DNA from: Epichloe hybrida
Lineage: Eukaryota > Ascomycota > Sordariomycetes > Hypocreales > Clavicipitaceae
Assembly: GCA_019022495.1 (NCBI GenBank)
Contig: JAFEKR010000046.1
Location: forward strand, 186,001 to 250,000
Direction of reading: 5' to 3'
Length of the DNA: 64,000 nt
Shown here one piece after another: positions 34,807 through 46,583 of the stretch. The position numbers were made by a program, and so were the translations under genes. The notes beneath the pieces were generated by a model. It saw only the letters and a program-made list of their open reading frames with translations, searched no databases and was not told where the DNA came from. Within the stretch, counting starts at the first letter, position 1; each line of letters begins with the position of its first letter.

Positions 34807-37800
34807 GACGGGAGCAACCTCCCACCGTTGGTAATCAGTAACCAGTAGTCTAAGTTGCTGGTCAGAAAGAGGACTGACTGATCCAGGGTCCCGAAATATT
34901 CTGCATTAAACAAGTGTCAAGAGGACTTGCCTTTACTTAAACAACCAACCCGCCCCGTGCCGTCGGGATTCCTTTGTGCAAAGACGGAAAATCATTATAA
35001 ATCCTAATTCCTCTTTCTGTGAGTACTAAGATCTGCGATGCTGAACTGAGCCAAAGATGTCTGCGATCATGTCCTGTAGGTCGACGCATGACGAATGTGG
35101 CTTCTCATTCCTGGAACTCCTTCAAGGTTTTGTCCCAAACCTGCCAGTACGTTCGTGCATGAACTGACTGCCAAGCATCTTCCAATTAGAATATATTTGT
35201 CTGGAATCCGGGTTCAGGGTTCCGCGCTAAGACGGCGCTTGTTTAAGAGAAGCGTAAGTCAGCCGCCTACTCAGTGTGCGACCGCCGACTGCTCGGTACG
35301 CCTCTCTCCGGATTTGATTGCGCCACAGATGCATATTCGGCTGCGGAGAGCCCCCCGAAGTGTCGATGAAGCAAGCGTTCAAGGGGGCCTGGAGGGATGG
35401 CATGGATGGCATGGATGGCACTTTTGGCACTTGTCGCGTGAATGGAATGTTCAATGGACTCAATCGGGCGGGGCGGGGACGGCAGGTGACCTGACGGGTG
35501 ACCTGCCGGGTGCGCTTTCCGAACCTCTGATAAGTAGAAGTGGGCCCCGCTTTGAAACCTACCTTGCTGGTATGTGTACATACATAGCAGCATGGGGCAC
35601 GTACCACCGGATATAAGATTTTTTTTTTCTTATCATCGCGACCACGAGACGAGCTTAGTCGGGGAGGGATAACACCTGCGCCACCGGCAGCATCCTTGTG
35701 GCCATGTGCGGTGGGTGGTACGCACTCTAATGAAAGCTTGGCAAAAGGAGCAGAAGGAAGATAGTATGTTCCAGGCCGCAAAATTTCCGTTGGCAAATAT
35801 CCGTCACGAACGACTGGTCATCGCTGACCACAGAGACATTTTCGCAAAGACTGCGTGACAGCTCTGACACAAGATCCATGCTCCGAACTATGTTTCACAG
35901 GGCCGGTACAAGCTCCGAGGGCACGGCACCGTCTTCCGAGGCCACATGAAGACAAGCTCACCAAGACACTAGTTCATCCTTGCAGAACTCATCGGACTCT
36001 TTTGTCCGAGAGGCCCGGGAAGGAACCAGAAACCACGAATCGACCCGTCGTTCAATCAAACATCGAGATGATTGTTGTCAGGCTGGATTTTACGAATGAC
36101 TTGTTGGGGAGATCACTTGCTTGCTTCTCTGATGGGTAGCTGACGCGGCAAAAAAAAATGCTGTTGCCTACAATTTCAAATCTCTAGCGGAAAGTCGGTT
36201 GGTCGTTTAGAAGGCGATCAGGGCTGGTCATCTGGCAAGTTAACGCCCTAGGCTTGAGAAGATGCTGTCTGCGGTCATGGAGTCGAGACTCTTTGTCTGT
36301 ATAATTTGATCATCAAGACCCCTTTCCGTTTTACACCCACCCACTAAAAGTGTGATCCAACGCAGACACAAAGTTGTTGGCGTTCTTGTAATACAATTGA
36401 TCGAATTGATCTTCATGCGTAGCCTGATCGCGGACTGGCAGATTCATGACAAACGCTAGCTAGCCATGACCTCTGCGGAGCCTGTCAAATCGACTGTTCC
36501 GAAACCACAATGTCCGCGTTAATACCAAAAACAGTAAGACAGTTGTCAGATCAATAAGTAAGCTTTGCAGCTACCCCGAAGTCACTAACACATTCGTCTC
36601 AACTAACTTCCTCCAAGATCTAGAGTCAAGAAATGTACAGCCCCCCGACATCAACTCTGAGAACATTCAGCACGCCGTCGGGCTTCGGCCGAGAAACTCA
36701 AGAGAATCTTCTTGCATAGAGTGATACTAGGCTTGCATTCTGTAGCTCTTACTAACAAAATGTCGACACTCTTCATTGCTATGAACTCATTGCCATATTG
36801 CCAATCGAGTGGCAGTTAACTACTGTATGGCCGTCATATTTCCTCAATCCCCCAGTCACGTGTGAATGTTGTCCGTGTTTCTTTGATTTCTCAGCAAGGA
36901 AGGGGATCGTTTACATCCCAGTCAAGCCTAGCCTCACACTACAGGCGTCCATCGTCGCACAATTCTAGCAGAAATGTGTCTTCCCGTGATTATTTCCGCC
37001 ACCCGAACGACAGTACTGCAGGATGGACATACGCGGTCAACTTATCTAGCAACAAAAATCTATTTACCGTTATGAGAGACGCTTAGTGACGCGTGGTGAT
37101 GAGATCCCGTTTGACCAAGAAGTTGAGATTGAGAAGGTGACGCGACGAAATCAAGTACATGGTTCTCGGCGCAGTGCTCGCTGGAGCAGCACCTACAGAT
37201 GTACTAAAATCCTTATTCTACCATTGGTTCTTAAAGCTGTGAGCAGGATACATGCCTAGTCTTCACATTGTCCAGTGCACAAAGATTAGTCCAATCAAAT
37301 GAAGATAGCTATTCTTGCTGACGGGTAACAACTACCTTTTCGATCACACTACGCTTTTTGACGATGACGATTGTAAGGCTTTCATCGAATTTGGAAGCTC
37401 GTGATTTTTTATATAGGCTACGCAAGACGGGAGTTCTCGCCACCTTGTCCACACAGAGGTCCATCCACAGAATGGACTACAAGTGTAATTATGAATTTGA
37501 AGTTTTGTTTTTAGGTATTCAGAGAAGCTATCCTTGAAACATTATTTGATAGAGAGTACTCTTTGTACAAAAGAAATACTAGCTACCCTTGACTAGGGGA
37601 CATTAACTAACCCTATGATATATGTAGCTAGCCTAGAAACAGACCAGGAGCTGCAAGCCGCCATACGTTCGCCGTGGCACATGTGTAATCAAGAATAAAT
37701 CTTCAGCTTCAAACGAATACAACCTTGGCCTAAAGGGTGATAGAATATCACGTTGGCTACCAACCGCACTGCACGGCTGTTTCAACCAATGTAGCAGTCA

Positions 37801-39054
37801 CAAGATGGCCGGAACGTCTTTGCCTAAGGAGACTGAAAACTGTTGGCGCATCAGCAAAGATTCAGCAAGGAAGATTTCTTGACTTTCTATCTTAAGGGAT
37901 GGACTTCTGTTACATTGGCTCATGTTGGTGCTGCGCCTGGTTACCTATTTGATGACGGCCGTAGAAGCGACTTGAACCTGAAAAAGTGCCTTGCGCCGGC
38001 CTGCGGGGACCCGCGATATGTTTTCCCTTCCCGACTGCACTATGTATCACTTGTCATGACTCAATCCTGTCTCAGATATCGTCGCCACCTCGTCCTCGTG
38101 GAGGCAGGGTGCTGAAGTTGGGATTCTGGAGATGTACTCAAGATGCTCCGCCACAGCGCTTGTCTTCCGGAGACTCTGCGCCGAACGCAACAATATTATG
38201 TGAACCAACGCAGGGCGGATGGGGAATGAAGTTGATCTTCTCCCGACTGTGCCACTTGTCTTAGTGGCCTGCAGGTCCAAGACGATGCATTCACACATAT
38301 GAGACGAGGAGGGTCTACGTTTCAGGTGGTCAAGTGGTTGTCAAAAGACGTTCCTAGCTGGCTGAGGTTTGGTCACTGCACTTCTGCAAACCGCCACCAG
38401 CAGTGAATCCAAGCCAAGCTAGAGCAATGTCGTCAGCTTGGGTGATATTGAGCGTGAAATTGCCGCCCTGGCAAGAACATGGAAATATGGCACACTCAAC
38501 AAATACGGAATGGTCGACATCATCACCGAAACTCGAGACATGATGATGACTAATAATGGGCTGGCCTGCTGTGCTGTGCTAGGAACAAGGGGGGGGACCT
38601 TGATTGGCTGTTGCAAGACACGTCAAGTGGCCAAGTCGGACTGCGCCTTTTTTTTCCGTGCACATTAGCCATTCCATCAGCAATGGCGAAGGCGCTATCC
38701 CAGGCGTGCAGTCCAAGCTACGGTATCCAGAGCCGCCGAGCATTCTGGTTGAATTTGGTCAGGACGACTGGCAACATGACTTGGGGAGAGAGATTTTACT
38801 TCATGGGAGCGATTTGTTATCAATGCGGAAACAGGAGAGGGGCCAGGCTCACCTTGAGAGAAGATTATTCGCACAGTACGGAGTACAGACAGACCCTTCA
38901 CAGTTTGGCGGGAATTCTGCCCAAGATCACCGCTTAAAAAAAAAAAATCCAGAGCTCTGAAAGGCATTCTCGGTGCCGGACTCTTTGACCATCATATCAT
39001 CTCGCACAGAGTTCATGACGTTGACGGCAAGCCAGAGCCTTGCCCGTTGGCAAC
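34807..39054. other. 4.2 kb gene-poor region
   Basis: No intact gene recognised. The middle part (about 36100-37800) is richer in A+T than the genes around it. Near 35390-35420 GCATGGATG units are repeated. Between 37843 and 38960 several open frames of 80-120 codons occur in different frames, possibly fragments of one decayed gene, but none match a family I know. The last few hundred bases must hold the Pol I subunit promoter. Confidence 0.5.
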
Positions 39055-42000
39055 ATGAATACTGCGCAACCCGTGTCTTCCGAGATCGATTCGGTTGAAT
39101 TCAGGTTCTTGTCCCCTCGGGAGATTGAAGCCATATCCGTCAAACGTATCGAAAATGACAACACCTTCGACAGCTTGCTTCACCCCGTCCCCAGCGGTCT
39201 CTACGACCCAGCACTTGGGTCTTGGGGCGACTCACCGTGAGTCTCGCCCATTTGGACGTTACCACGTGGTATTTACTAACTTGAACACACCTAGATGCGC
39301 GACATGTAACCTGAATCAGCTGTCTTGTCCAGGCCATCCAGGACACATCCAACTGCCTGTGCCTGTCTACCATCCAGTCTTTATGGACCAGGCATTTCAT
39401 TTGCTCCGAGCTACCTGTGTATACTGCAAGAGTTTCCGACTGCCTGCAGGAGTCCTACACAAGTATCTATGTAAGCTTCGTCTTCTTCAACACGGTCTCA
39501 TCTATGACGCACACACCGTCGGCACCCTTGGCGAGATGGGTTGGGCAGACGGTCTACTGGGGGAAGACATCGACTCGGGAGGGAGCGAGGCGGAGGAAGA
39601 GGGCGCACCGAGCGATTTGGCGATGCGTAAAAGGGACAAGTATGTCCGAGAGTGCCTTCGTCGGTCCAAGCTGCGAATTAGTGATGTCAAGAAGGTGAAA
39701 CACGAGGGCATGTCCCAGAGTCGCCACCAAGTTATCAAAGAATTTCTCTCCGAGGTCACCAAGAATCGAACATGCGCTAGCTGCGGAGGAATCTCGCCTA
39801 CTTACCGCAAAGATCGATTTGTCAATGTTTTTGAGAAGTCCCTTTCAGCGAAGGAGAAAGCCAAAATGGCCCAGCGGAACTTCAGACGGCAGGACGCAAT
39901 GACACGAGTTTACGAGGGAAAATCCAAAACACGCGATGGTACCGCGACCGAGTTATCAAGCGACGAGAATATAGATTTACATGCTGAAAGGTCGAGCGCA
40001 GCGTCGCAGAGGTACATCAGTCCAATGGAGGTACGGGCTCGCTTGGTTGAACTGTTCGAGAAAGAACAAGAGATTGTCTCCCTCTTGTACAACGCGAAGC
40101 CACCTACACGAAGCTCGCTCAAGATCGATCCGGACATGTTCTTCGTGAAAACCATTCTTGTGCCGCCGAACCGCTATAGACCCGAGGCACGCACGGGAGA
40201 CTCCCAAATCGCCGAAGCGCAGCAAAACTCACTCTACAAGATGATCTTACGAGCTTGCGCGAAGATTGCTCAAATATACACTGCAGTCAATGAAGGAACA
40301 AAGGATATCGCACAACTGCATCAGGTTTGGGGGGAGCTTCAAGAGGGTGTCAATTCATTGATTGACAAGAGCAAGAATCCTGTACAGGGTGCAGCTGCAA
40401 AACGCAATGAGGATGGTATCAAACAAAAAATAGAAAAAAAGGAGGGATTATTTCGCAAAAACATGATGGGTAAGCGTGTTAATTACGCAGCCCGGAGTGT
40501 CATATCACCAGACCCAAATATTGAAACGAATGAGATTGGCGTTCCCCCGGTCTTTGCCCGGAAACTCACATATCCGGAGCCAGTAACAAGTCATAACTTC
40601 AGAGATATGCAGCAAGCTGTGATCAACGGTGTTAATACATGGCCAGGTGCTGTTGCCATTGAGGACGAGAATGGGCAAATTCTTCACCTGAAGAACAAAT
40701 CAACTGATGATCGCATATCACTAGCCAACCAGCTTCTTGCACCAACAAATCTCAACGCAGTCACGATCAAGAACAAGAAGGTGCATCGCCACATGACGAA
40801 TGGCGATGCCGTGTTGATGAACCGTCAGCCTACATTGCATAAACCGTCTATGATGGGACATCGAGTGCGGGTTCTACCTGGCGAGAAAACCATTCGAATG
40901 CATTACGCAAACTGCAACACCTACAACGCTGACTTTGACGGAGATGAGATGAATATGCATTTTCCCCAGAACGAGGTCGCTCGTGCCGAAGCGCTTCAGA
41001 TTGCTGATACGGACCACCAATACTTGTCCGGGACGCAAGGCAAGCCATTACGTGGTCTGATTCAAGACCATCTTTCTATTTCGACCTTATTATGCAGTCG
41101 TGATACCTTCTTCAGCCGGGACGACTATCAGACAATGGTTTACAGCGCAGTTCGACCAGAAAGTGGTCACATTTTTGGGGATAGGATTCAGCTTGTGCCA
41201 CCAGCGATCATTAGACCAGTAACACGGTGGACAGGAAAGCAAATCATCACCACACTATTGAAGAACATACAGCCGCCAAATCATGGACCTCTGAATATGA
41301 GAGGAGAGGCACAGGTCAGGGCTGAGCAATGGGGCCCGAAATCGGAAGAAGGTTCCATTCTATTCCAAAATGGCGAGCTCATCACTGGCATTCTCGACAA
41401 GTCTCAAATAGGGCAAAGCTCAGGGGGGCTCATTCATGCTATCCACGAAATCTATGGCCCGGCCAGCGCCGGCCAGCTTCTCAACGCTCTCAGTCGACTG
41501 TTGACTCGGTATCTCAACACCAGGGCATTCTCCTGCGGTATGGATGACTTGAAGCTTACTCAGGAAGGTGAACTATCTCGGCGAAAAGAGTTGGAAGCCG
41601 TCAATCATAAAGGTTTAGAGATCGCTTCGGCCTACGTTTCTCTCAAGGAAAACTCCGATCCCAATAGTCCGTTGCTGTTGGAGCGCCTGGAGGAAGTCCT
41701 TCGCGACGATACCAAGCAAGAAGGGCTAGATCTCTTGATGAATGCGGGAACCAGGCATATAACAGACGCAGTTCAAAAGGCTTGTGTTCCCAACGGTCTT
41801 GAGAAGCCATTCCCACGAAACCAAATGCAGGTCATGACGACATCTGGCGCGAAGGGCTCGAGGGTTAATGCTTCGCTGATTTCGTGCAATCTTGGGCAGC
41901 AAGTCTTGGAGAGTAGACGTGTGCCTCTCATGGTCAGCGGCAAATCGTTGCCTTGTTTCAAGCCCTTCGAGACGAATATCACCGCCAACGGTTATATTCG

Positions 42001-44113
42001 CAGCCGATTCCTTACCGGCATCCGACCGCAGGAGTACTTCTTTCATCTCATGGCAGGCAGAGAAGGCCTGATTGATACGGCCGTCAAGACATCACGGTCT
42101 GGTTACCTCCAAAGATGCGTCGTTAAAGGCCTAGAGGGACTCAGGGTTGCCTATGACACGACAGTTCGCGACGCAGATGGTTCCATAATACAATTTCTCT
42201 ACGGCGAGGATGGGCTTGACGTTACCAAACAAAAATATCTCGCCGATTTCAGTTTTCTGCTACAAAACTTGACATCAGAAGTTGCCCAGCTGCGATACGA
42301 ACCGGACGTGGTCGCGCGGCTTGGGTCCGAGCGAAGCTTCTTCACCAAGTACATGAAGAGCACAGTGAAACACCTCAAGGCAGGCAGTCTCAAAGGGAAG
42401 GATCCGCTGCTGAGTGCCTTCAACCCTGCCACGAATCTGTTTGTATCGTCCGAGCTTTTTTACGATGCCATGTCGTCCTATTTGAAGAATAACGCGGAGG
42501 GTCTTGTTCGTGATAAGCAAAGCGACAAAAACTCGACAAAATCTGTGCTCACCCGCAAGAACGCCGAGATCATATTTGCGATGAAGTATCTACAGTCCAT
42601 GGTAGAGCCAGGTGAGGCAGTTGGCGTTGTCGCAGGTCAATCCGTGGGTGAGCCGTCGACACAGATGACCCTGAACACCTTCCACTTGGCCGGACACTCC
42701 GCCAACAATGTCACTCAAGGTATTCCTCGGCTGAGAGAAATATTGATGACGGCGTCGGTGGAGATATCCACGCCTTCAATGTCCCTCTACCCCAATAATG
42801 AGCTTTCCGCAGATGAAGTCGAACGCTTTGCAAAGTCAATCAGTGCTCTGCCTCTATCCTACATCTTGGACAGCGTGGCCGTGGAAGAGAAGATTGGCCG
42901 CGGAAAAATTCACGGCCTGGCCAAGATATACAAGATCAAGTTCAAGCTGTTTCCTTCGAACGAATACTCGGAAACATATCACGTCAGCGTGTCCGAGGTT
43001 ATGCACGCTTTGGCCAAGAAGCTCCTGCGCCAGATACTCGCACTTGCCAAAGCTGAATTGAAGAAGCGGTCTGCGGAGGCGACATCAGCCGTGCCTGACA
43101 TCGGAGCGAGGGTTGGGGTTGTTGAAATGGCCGCCACCAACGCCACTGCCGCCGGTGGCGATGGGGAAGGGCTCGGCAGCGACGACGACGATGACGACGA
43201 CGACGGCACTACTGCCAAGCAGCGAGCCCGAAATGTCGAGGCCGTGTCATACGGACCTAATGATGATGCCGACGACGAAGTCCAGCGAAATTTGGACAAG
43301 GCTGAGAATGCCATGGAAATGGAGGATACGGAGGACGTCGACGACAGTCCAATGGAAGACATGTCGAACAAAAACGATGCCGGAGATGACACAGAACAAG
43401 AGGCTTCACAGTCGGATGGGTCTCTCCTGGCGCTCGCTCAGAAGGATTTTGACGAGGTAACAGGCCTCGAATATGATGAAAAAGGTGGAGAGTGGTGTAA
43501 CATGACGCTCGAGTTCGATGCGACGGTGCCCAAATTGCTGATGCTCAATATTGTCCAAAAGGCCGTCAAGAAAACCTTGATAAGAGAAATACGCGGCATC
43601 GGGACCTGCAACGTGTCCGAAGAGCGTTCGGTCGGTGGCGAGGCGAAGAGGCATGTTATCCATGTCAGTGGTGTCAACATTCAGGCGATGACCAAGTACA
43701 GCGATTACATCGACCCGCACCGCATCCAGACCAATGATATCGCCGCTGTGCTATCTGTATATGGTGTGGAGGCGTGTCGAAGCAATATCGTCAAAGAACT
43801 CGCAGGCGTATTCGCATCTCACGGTATCCAGGTGAATGTCAGACATTTGAATCTGATTGCGGACTACATGACAAGAAACGGCGGCTTTACAGCCTTCAGT
43901 CGTACGGGCTTGCGCGGCAGTGTCAGTCCATTCACCAAGATGAGTTTCGAGACGACGCTGGCCTTCTTGAAGGACTCGGTGCTTGATGGAGATTGGGATA
44001 ATTTGTCCAGCCCAAGCAGCCGCCTGGTCGTGGGCCGCCTGGGCAATCTGGGAACCGGCAGTTTTGACGTACTCACAAGATTGCCGACGCATTACGTGGA
44101 TTCATTTGCATAG
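39055..44113 (+). CDS. RPA190: RNA polymerase I largest subunit (RPA190)
   Basis: Catalytic subunit that transcribes the rDNA in the nucleolus. Exons 39055-39236 and 39295-44113 give 1666 residues, almost the yeast length. The intron falls inside the clamp zinc motif, and splicing rebuilds PCATCNLNQLSCPGHPGHI. A second zinc pair appears in CVYCKSFRL. The active-site loop NADFDGDEMNMHFPQ holds the three catalytic Asp residues. The bridge-helix/trigger-loop region reads GQSVGEPSTQMTLNTFHLAG. A long acidic insertion (runs of Asp and Glu, about residues 1355-1450) in the jaw region is typical of Pol I rather than Pol II or III. No breaks. Assignment secure. Confidence 0.97.
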
Positions 44114-44477
44114 ACTGATCCTTGGGGACATTGGGAACATTGGGAGGCGGGGATTTGAGTGTTTTTTTTGTCAGGTTTCAGTTTTTCATGTGTTTCATGT
44201 GTAGAATATAGCTGGCATTGTACAAAAAAAAACGGGATACAGCGACGCAGCACGATGTATACGCGCATGCAGGTATTTCCCAGGCACAGAGTGAAACGCG
44301 GCTCCAGCAAAGTTCGTCTTGTGTCCAGAATGAAGCCTTTAAATCCTAATTAAGCAGGCGGCGAAAAATGGCTGTGCATGGTGAGCATCTGCCCAAGGCG
44401 ACAGTGTGTCAGTGCGAATTCACATGAGCTAACACTCACAGGTAGGAAGCTAGCTATGAATTCAAGCAAGTTAGGAA

Positions 44478-44522
44478 GTCAGTCAGTCAGTCAGTCAGTT
44501 GGTTGGTTGGTTGATTGGTTGG
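44478..44522. repeat. (AGTC)n then (TTGG)n microsatellite
   Basis: Adjacent tetranucleotide runs, about five AGTC and four to five TTGG units, read directly. Confidence 0.8.
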
Positions 44523-44887
44523 TAGGGAAGCTGGGAAGTTGGGCAAGTCAAGGAGCTATTTGGGCAAGAGGCAGTATATGCCCTATACTATACAGCGGTA
44601 TAACGTAGCATATACCAGGCACGTGCTTGCGATATGTCCTTTTAAGATTGATTTACACAGCAAGTACGATTGCATAACGCCTGCCGCGGAGTCCGGAGTG
44701 CTCCGTATATGCCTGCTACATACATGTACGGACTTAGATGTATTATTCTGCCAGCCAAAAGGCCCCACCCTGAATACGAGAACGAAGCTTTTGTGTGTGT
44801 GCCCGGGAAGAGGAGGGACGTTGTTCAGCTGGTTCGCAAATACAGTCAGCCGACTGCGTTGCGGGAAGAAAAGGTCTCGTGGCCGCC

Positions 44888-44982
44888 TTGTTTCCTCGGA
44901 GGGGGTGTTTTCGCGACACGAACACGGTTGGGCCCTTGTTTCCTCGGTCTTTTTTTTTTTTTTCCGACACGAACACGGTTGG
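44888..44982. repeat. Tandem duplication, ~47-bp unit
   Basis: Two units each begin CTTGTTTCCTCGG and end CGACACGAACACGGTTGG; the middle is G-rich in the first and a T run in the second. Non-coding context. Confidence 0.75.
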
Positions 44983-45233
44983 CAGCAGAAGCCGTCTCAT
45001 CTGCAATGCGCACGAAAGAAGAAGGCCAAGGGGAATGAAATGGAATCCCGCGGCGCACCTGGAGACGCGATATTACGGAGCGAGGTGTCTTGGAACGCTG
45101 AGACATGTTGGTTCCTGATGAGACACCGACTTGGAAACAGGTTCAGTGAACGATTGGCGCAGACGACCTGTGACGACATGCACATGCGGAGTGGTGTTTA
45201 TAGATGATGCGATGCAACGGCGCATGAGTAATA

Positions 45234-45458
45234 CAATGCCGCCCTGAAATATTCTACAGATCTACATGACGGGGGAAGGGGGGGAATTGAGCGAATTAGG
45301 TGCCAGCAAGGAAATAAGGGAGACTCGCGCCGTGTTCTAGTTGCACTTACAGCTGATGGTAGCTGTTGGAGAGAAACGAAAAACTGGGGCATGTAGATTT
45401 GCAAAAGAAATAATCCAGGGGAGGCCCGGGAGGGGAGGTGGGGAGGCGGGGGGGAGTG
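45234..45458. mobile_element. MITE-like element, copy 1 (short form)
   Basis: The left end (ATTCTACAGATCTACAT) and the right end (ATGTAGATTTGCAAAAG) are inverted copies. Internal blocks ATTGAGC, AGGAAATAAGGGAGAC and CAGCTGATGG...AGCTGTT match the element at 56298-56614 in the same order. This copy lacks about 100 bp found there, and its right end is diluted by a G-rich expansion. No transposase. Confidence 0.6.
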
Positions 45459-46583
45459 CACATAAGCTTCATTTTAGGCTGTTTACCCCCCATAGAGAAG
45501 CCGGTACTTTGGTCGCAGCCGCGCGGCAGGGCGAGCCGGAAGTACCCCGCGGAGACGGCTAGCCGTTTCGGCAAAACGCCCGTGGAGAGGGGGGCGGGTG
45601 CCCCACTATTAGCTGCCTTCCTATTCCGCATTTAGACCATGAAGCTGAATAACGATCGCCGTCTGTCTTCCTTGTCGTTTCGACCTTGGCCGAGAGGTCC
45701 GGCGCGAACCGGTGACCTGCACTGCAAGTGGGCGCGTTGGGGGCTGAAACCTTGGCGTGTGCGGCATGAGGCCATGAGTCCAGGTCGGGCCGCCCCTGCA
45801 ACTCACTCGGGCCCCCCCCCCCCATCCAACATGCATATACGATACAATCTATGATAACGCATCACCCTGAACGGACTACGTGCTCCGTATATACGGTGAA
45901 GAACACGCGCGAGTCCGATGCAGTCTATAAAAAAAACAGGGCTTAGGTATGGACGCCTTAACACGCATGAACCGTTGGTCACAGTTGGGGTAAACAGTCC
46001 ACTTGCCTGTGCCTCGCGTCTCTTTACATTTGTAGCCACAGCCTCACTGCCTGTTATATGGCAGGCCGCGTTGTTAATGCAAGCATACGAACGCCGAATC
46101 TTGACTGTAATGTGTTTCCTATAATCCGCGAGTAGTATAGCCGCGATAGCTTGAATGATACTAATATTGACCTTCAAAACCCAGAATATATACTGATGAC
46201 AGGCATCGTAATTAACTCTTAACATAGCTGCGAAGATTGATGGACGCGAGCCACACCAGAGACGGGTGGGTGAACAGCTTATCCTACCTAATCAGGACTA
46301 ATGGCTTCTGCGTGTTTATATTTAACTTGTGCGTGTCAAGGGGTTCGTATCATAGCTGGCGTAATCTTTGAGTACGGTACGGATTTTCCTTTTTCTTCTT
46401 TGTGCTCTTAAATTCAGCTCAAGTCTCCGCAAAGTCGTCTGCCGTTCGTCAACTTTTCGATCACAAGAAGTGCTCGTCCTCTGTCTAATACGTGCCGCCC
46501 GCCGTCTCAGGCTCCCTCCCTGCAACTTGTTAACAGAGCGGAAAACGCAACGTCTCCGTCCCGGGCACCGGCGGATATCGGAT

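Larger units (their letters stand above)
44114..46583. other. 2.5 kb intergenic region with repeats and a MITE-like element
   Basis: Between RPA190 and the lipoxygenase gene. Contents: AGTC and TTGG tandem repeats (44478-44522), a ~47-bp tandem duplication (44888-44982), and a MITE-like element (45234-45458). The open frames here (up to 230 codons) cross these repeats and show no family resemblance. Confidence 0.55.

Noticed and set aside
34806..34995. Extra first exon of the NRPS-like gene starting near 34995
   Set aside because: An in-phase donor and acceptor exist, but the implied intron is only about 36 nt, shorter than I would accept for this fungus. Kept only as a note on start uncertainty.
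35095..35616. 173-codon plus-strand frame upstream of the NRPS-like gene
   Set aside because: Low-complexity segment from a GCATGGATG repeat (Trp-His-Gly run) and no family resemblance.
44515..45207. 230-codon open frame
   Set aside because: Crosses the tandem duplication and microsatellite; the repeated RHEHGW segment comes from the DNA repeat. No domain.
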